Shown one piece after another: positions 31,462-34,688 of a DNA stretch of 34,688 nucleotides; the first letter of the stretch is position 1, and the number at the start of each line of letters is the position of its first letter. Source of the DNA: Candidatus Daviesbacteria bacterium RIFCSPLOWO2_01_FULL_39_12. Lineage in GTDB: Bacteria > Patescibacteriota > Microgenomatia > Daviesbacterales > UBA10151. Position numbers and translations under genes: made by a program. Below the pieces are notes generated by a model. The model saw only the letters and a list, made by a program, of their open reading frames with translations. It was not told where the DNA came from and did no database searches. The stretch covers positions 8,075-42,762 of the forward strand of contig MFDM01000014.1 in NCBI GenBank assembly GCA_001776905.1, in the 5' to 3' direction.

Positions 31462-32298
31462 TTATTGTAACTTTTTAGGTGTGTTTTTTCCTGGTAGCTT
31501 AAAATTTTCCCCTGAAATAACTTTTTTACCACTTCTTTGTTCCAATTCCAGTCTGGCATTTTTAGCAATCCGTCCGCCTTTTTTGGCCGGAATTTTATTT
31601 TTTTCTAAACCTTTTGTTTGCATATTTTCGGCAATCTGCCTGGTTGATAATTCTGCCAGTGCCGTAAAGATGAGTTCTGCCTCTGTCATATGGTCACGTA
31701 GGTTCTCTGTTTTTAACCCTTTTAGGTTCCTATGGTCCTTAACTGATAAATCACTCCATTCCTCATGAATAATATTTGTCAAAATTGCATACTCATTCTC
31801 TTTCTTGACGTCATGGGTTTTCCAGTAATCCGTAAGCTTATTTCTGGTTTCCTGACCCATCATTCTCTGCTGAATCCATTTCTGGCTTCTGCCTAATCTT
31901 TGCCAGTTTATTCTTCCTCTATTTATGGATTTTTCCGGGTCAGATACTTCTTGTATTCTTTCATAACCCACTTTTGCCAACCAAAGCTTTATCGGCTCGG
32001 CCTTTTTACTTGGAATAGATTGGATAATCCTAAATAAGTGCTCCGGAGTTCCTGCTAACATTTTTCTATTTTTTCCGGTTTCCGAAGCCATTTCTACCTG
32101 GGGACAATTTGTCCCTATGTAGTGGCCAAGTTCAGAATCTCTTTTTCTCAGTTTTTTCAAATAGTCAGTTGGGTTAGCGCTTTCAGTAAGTGCGGAAATA
32201 ATATCCACTACAGAAAAATACCACTTCTGCTTTTTTTCATCCCAATGACGGCGGATTTTTTTAGTTTGGAAAGCAATAATTTGATTATCATTTTTCAT
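31462..32298 (-). CDS. Bro-N / DinD-like protein (prophage antirepressor type)
   Basis: This 278-residue protein has a Bro-N-type N-terminal domain (about 1-110: IRRHWDEKKQKWYFSVVDII, LAGTPEHLFRIIQ). A C-terminal half follows with KGLKTENLRDHMTEAELIF, EIA-like RQIAENMQTKGLEKN and GGRIAKNARLELE. The latter matches what I recall of the DinD C-terminal region. Bro-N domains bind DNA and occur in phage antirepressors; DinD is a LexA-regulated protein reported to inhibit RecA filaments in E. coli. The C-terminal part ends with basic residues (GKNTPKKLQ). It lies 114 nt after the restriction-modification gene and has its own promoter candidate. It may be a mobile-element remnant or a regulator of the neighbouring genes. 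The domain call is good; the role is open. Confidence 0.8.
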   Translation of the reverse strand: MKNDNQIIAFQTKKIRRHWDEKKQKWYFSVVDIISALTESANPTDYLKKLRKRDSELGHYIGTNCPQVEMASETGKNRKMLAGTPEHLFRIIQSIPSKKAEPIKLWLAKVGYERIQEVSDPEKSINRGRINWQRLGRSQKWIQQRMMGQETRNKLTDYWKTHDVKKENEYAILTNIIHEEWSDLSVKDHRNLKGLKTENLRDHMTEAELIFTALAELSTRQIAENMQTKGLEKNKIPAKKGGRIAKNARLELEQRSGKKVISGENFKLPGKNTPKKLQ

Positions 32299-32308
32299 AA
32301 CAAACTCT

Positions 32309-32338
32309 ACTTTAAACCAAAAATTACCCGAAAGTCAA
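32309..32338 (-). promoter_or_regulatory. Candidate promoter of the Bro-N/DinD-like gene
   Basis: The minus strand shows TTGACT (32333-32338), an 18-nt spacer and TAAAGT (32309-32314), 10 nt before the ATG at 32298. The -35 matches 5 of 6 and the -10 matches 4 of 6 consensus bases. The leader would be only a few bases. The remaining bases of the 114-nt gap (32299-32412) show nothing further. Confidence 0.5.
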
Positions 32339-32412
32339 GATACGAGGGCTATTTTGAATTTTCTTCCACAATTGCAATTTTCATAATTTCCCTCCGAAGA
32401 TTTACAACCACA

Positions 32413-34688
32413 CTACTTAACACACCCTAAGGGTGTGCATGGTGCATACCATTTCGCAATTGCAATTTCTTCCGGCGTTAAGCCGTAGAGTTTATAAACT
32501 TCTTCATCTATTTTCCTATCAATTCTTTCAATTTCCTCGTCAAGAGACAATGATTTATTAGAATCCTTTGGGGTTGATTGAAATACTTTTTTAAGATTTA
32601 TGATTTTGTGAACCAGCTTAATTAGCTCCCTTTGCTGGTCTTCGGTTGCTTTAGCAATGGGTAATACTCTCAATTGAGGAGCTTGGAACTGAAAATAGCC
32701 CCCACCCATTTTTAAGCCTGAAAAAATTTCAGAATAAACGAAACTGATCAATTTAGAATTTACTATTGCCGCCAGGTACTCTAGGCTAGAACCAGATTTA
32801 GGAGAATGAATACAGTTAGTATTTATTGAAGCAAACTTGCCGTAATCAAGAAATCCTTCGACTTTTAGAGCCAGTTTTGCAATAAGTATTTTTGGTGAGT
32901 TATATAAATTTTTTCTTTTATAACCAATTTTAGATACGTCCAAGTAAGGCTCCTGCAATTGTTTACCTTTATTTTTGAAAGTGGTCATTCCATACGAGGT
33001 TGCGTATCTATCAATTGTGCCTGAATTTATAATTGGTAATCCTACCTTATTCTCATCAATATATTGTGAAAATTCATCCGCTTCAGCAGCGGTGCTTGTC
33101 GCTTGAACTTCTGAAACTTCTCCCAAAGAAAAATTATTTGAAAACACCTTGTTTATTATTTTAATATTTTCAGATAATATAGGACCCCAAAGATATTCAG
33201 GCATTTTTTTAAGAATATTTGAATCAATTTTTGCATTTTTTATTTTGCTCAAATCGTCAGTTAACGCCTTCTCTGTAATTATTTGATAACTTGACGGGGG
33301 TTTATTATTTTTGATTATAGTTATGACTGGATAAACAGAAGGACCAAGGAATATTTTTAAATCGGATACATTCAATATTTTTTCCAATATAAAATTATCG
33401 GCAATGAATTTTCTAAGTGATTCACCATATGGCGAGGATAAATATTTATTCGGTGTAATAAAGGAAACATATCCATCTTTTCTACAAATTTTAAGGGCTT
33501 GCTCAAAAAATAAGATGTAAATATCGTATGTTCCCTTTGCAGATTGGAATTTTTCCTTCCAAAAATCCTTTACATTTTCTCCAGCAATCTCTTTTAACTG
33601 AATTGCATTGATGTATGGTGGGTTACCGATGATTACATCAAATCCTCCTTGTTTAAAAACTTCTGGAAATTTTTCTTCCCAATTAAACGGTTTTTTGTCT
33701 CTATAATTTTTGCCAAAATATTTCCTAAGCTCATCTTCGGTTCCTGAAATCAAGGAATTACCGTTTCTGATATTTTTATCTAATTTTGGAAGCTGCATCC
33801 TCTTTTCTAATGTATTTAGAAGAAGATTCAATCTTGTTATTTCAATAGCTTGTTCGTCCAAATCAACTCCGTAAATATTTTCTAATAGAATTGTTATTTT
33901 GGTATATTCATCTCCCTTATTACCAAATTCTTTATACTTATCATTAATCACCTCTAGAGCTTTTATAAGAAATGATCCTGAACCACAAGCTGGATCTAAT
34001 ACTTTGATTCTCTTTATGTCATCTATACTTCTACATCTATCCAGAACTGGTTTTAAGGTATTTTTAACTATATAGTCAACAATAAATTCGGGGGTATAAT
34101 AAATTCCTTGTTCTTTTCTCTTTTTAGAGTCTTTATCTGCAGTAACTCCCTTTTCAGATTGCGCTAATCGATGGCCTAAATAGTTTTCGTAAACTGCTCC
34201 CAAAACATCGGCCGGCATAACTTTAAAATCGTATTCGTAATATCCTGCTTTTCCTTGTAGTATCTCTATTACATTTTCAGTAACTCCAGGCGATTCGTCC
34301 CATTTCTCAAAAGGGTGTTCGGTAAATAAACTTGAGTTGTATATTGAATCTAGTTCTCTGAACTTATCTATCATAGATTCATAAATAGTTTTGCCTTTTT
34401 TATCATTTTGCCAAGCCCTTACTAGGGGAATTAGGGTAGGTGGTTCTATTCCTCTATCTTCAGCTACTCTAATAAAAATTAACCTATCCAATAATCTTTG
34501 AACTCCCTCGTCAAGCAGATTTCGATCTTTGATACCATTCCATACACCTAGTTTTTCAATTAGCAATTTTCTGCATTCGTTAAGATGTTTGTATAATTGA
34601 TCGCCAACAGATATTTTTTGTAATTTTTTCCCATGTTGTATAGCGTATTCGTCTAATTTATTTGTGTTAAAAGATTCTTTAGATAACA
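32413..34688 (-). CDS. Type IIG-like restriction-modification protein, N6-adenine methylase (N-terminus outside window)
   Basis: The reverse strand is open from the stop at 32413 to the right edge, about 758 codons. The TTG at 34566 is only an internal codon, because about 40 in-frame codons precede it with family-like sequence. Visible in order: a linker with RLLDRLIFIRVAEDRG, motif X YYTPEFIVDYIV, motif I LDPACGSGSF (about 33967-33996) and motif IV NPPY (33613-33624). A C-terminal part follows with FQAPQLRVLPI and DRKIDEEVYKLYGL, the end of a target-recognition domain. This is the Eco57I/TaqI-like layout: adenine methylation with specificity in one chain. The nuclease part would lie upstream, unseen. 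The last 11 residues (YAPCTPLGCVK) come from a palindromic repeat and appear to be an added tail. Confidence 0.88.
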   Translation of the reverse strand, partial: LSKESFNTNKLDEYAIQHGKKLQKISVGDQLYKHLNECRKLLIEKLGVWNGIKDRNLLDEGVQRLLDRLIFIRVAEDRGIEPPTLIPLVRAWQNDKKGKTIYESMIDKFRELDSIYNSSLFTEHPFEKWDESPGVTENVIEILQGKAGYYEYDFKVMPADVLGAVYENYLGHRLAQSEKGVTADKDSKKRKEQGIYYTPEFIVDYIVKNTLKPVLDRCRSIDDIKRIKVLDPACGSGSFLIKALEVINDKYKEFGNKGDEYTKITILLENIYGVDLDEQAIEITRLNLLLNTLEKRMQLPKLDKNIRNGNSLISGTEDELRKYFGKNYRDKKPFNWEEKFPEVFKQGGFDVIIGNPPYINAIQLKEIAGENVKDFWKEKFQSAKGTYDIYILFFEQALKICRKDGYVSFITPNKYLSSPYGESLRKFIADNFILEKILNVSDLKIFLGPSVYPVITIIKNNKPPSSYQIITEKALTDDLSKIKNAKIDSNILKKMPEYLWGPILSENIKIINKVFSNNFSLGEVSEVQATSTAAEADEFSQYIDENKVGLPIINSGTIDRYATSYGMTTFKNKGKQLQEPYLDVSKIGYKRKNLYNSPKILIAKLALKVEGFLDYGKFASINTNCIHSPKSGSSLEYLAAIVNSKLISFVYSEIFSGLKMGGGYFQFQAPQLRVLPIAKATEDQQRELIKLVHKIINLKKVFQSTPKDSNKSLSLDEEIERIDRKIDEEVYKLYGLTPEEIAIAKWYAPCTPLGCVK
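32421..32452. repeat. Perfect hairpin plus second small palindrome at the 3' end of the RM gene
   Basis: CACACCC-TAA-GGGTGTG (32421-32437) is a perfect 7-bp stem with a 3-nt loop. ATGGT-GCAT-ACCAT (32439-32452) follows. Both lie inside the last codons of the restriction-modification gene and encode its YAPCTPLGCV tail. There is no T-run after it. The CACACC/GGTGTG core is the same as in the element at 30736-30768. Confidence 0.7.

Noticed and set aside
31383-31568. 61-residue minus-strand frame ending in an ATGA overlap with the exonuclease start
   Set aside because: Most of it overlaps the C-terminus of the Bro-N/DinD-like gene in another frame, where the family-like sequence (GKKVISGENF) is in the annotated frame. 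The remaining 24 codons look non-coding. The ATGA overlap is probably chance, though a tiny coupling peptide cannot be excluded.
31481-31768. 95-residue plus-strand frame opposite the Bro-N/DinD-like gene
   Set aside because: Shadow frame: Phe/Ser/Leu-rich composition expected from antisense of a Lys/Glu/Asn-rich gene, with no initiation signals.
32413-34566. Start at TTG 34566 for the restriction-modification gene
   Set aside because: The frame is open to the window edge with family-like sequence, so TTG 34566 is an internal Leu codon.

Overview
The window looks like chromosomal DNA of an uncultivated, small-genome bacterium, most likely Candidatus Patescibacteria (CPR), Microgenomates-like. 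The reasons are: AT-rich sequence; near-zero intergenic space with ATGA start/stop overlaps; TGA read as stop, which argues against the code-25 Gracilibacteria/Absconditabacteria; and protein families familiar to me from that group (PMT/ArnT-like, '6-pyruvoyl-tetrahydropterin synthase-related' membrane proteins, YfhO). The lineage call is from recall and style, with no marker gene in the window.

Layout. (1) 1-6489, minus strand: an operon of two GT2 transferases, one GT4 transferase and three PMT/ArnT-like GT-C proteins, the last cut by the window edge. (2) 6526-8997, plus strand: a single YfhO-family membrane protein. (3) 9009-29148, minus strand: an unbroken run of 12 genes (gaps of 7 nt or less, mostly overlaps) encoding three PMT-like proteins, one unassigned membrane protein, a pair of paralogues with an HDGVWH motif (one with a secreted enzyme-like domain fused in front), a Wzx/MOP-type flippase, a reduced PTPS-related protein, a GT87-like GT-C protein, three tandem full-length PTPS-related proteins and a first-gene PMT-like protein. 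(4) 29233-34688: mixed accessory genes, namely an unknown helical protein, a small unknown protein paired with a truncated DUF3175 protein, a PolB-type 3'-5' exonuclease, a Bro-N/DinD-like protein and a type IIG-like restriction-modification protein cut by the window edge.

How it may work together. Regions 1-3 read as a surface-glycan assembly locus. Cytoplasmic GT2/GT4 enzymes would build a lipid-linked unit, the flippase would export it, and about a dozen polytopic GT-C-type proteins would add or transfer sugars outside the membrane, presumably from polyprenyl-phosphate sugars. No polyprenyl-phosphate-sugar synthase, initiating phosphoglycosyl transferase, Wzy/Wzz or nucleotide-sugar gene is visible, so these must be elsewhere. 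Region 4 reads as a defence/mobile-type region.

Points most worth attention: a gene at 2227-3708 whose only sensible start is ATT behind a perfect Shine-Dalgarno; several promoters whose -10 box sits 6-10 nt before the start codon (leaderless or nearly so), including the one for the 20-kb operon; a PTPS-related paralogue that has lost its Asp-Asp motif and two internal blocks; short palindromes and a 7-bp tandem repeat inside coding sequence; and CACACC/GGTGTG palindromes at the 3' ends of two genes in region 4. Both edge genes run off the window. All family calls are by eye from the translated sequence; no searches were run.
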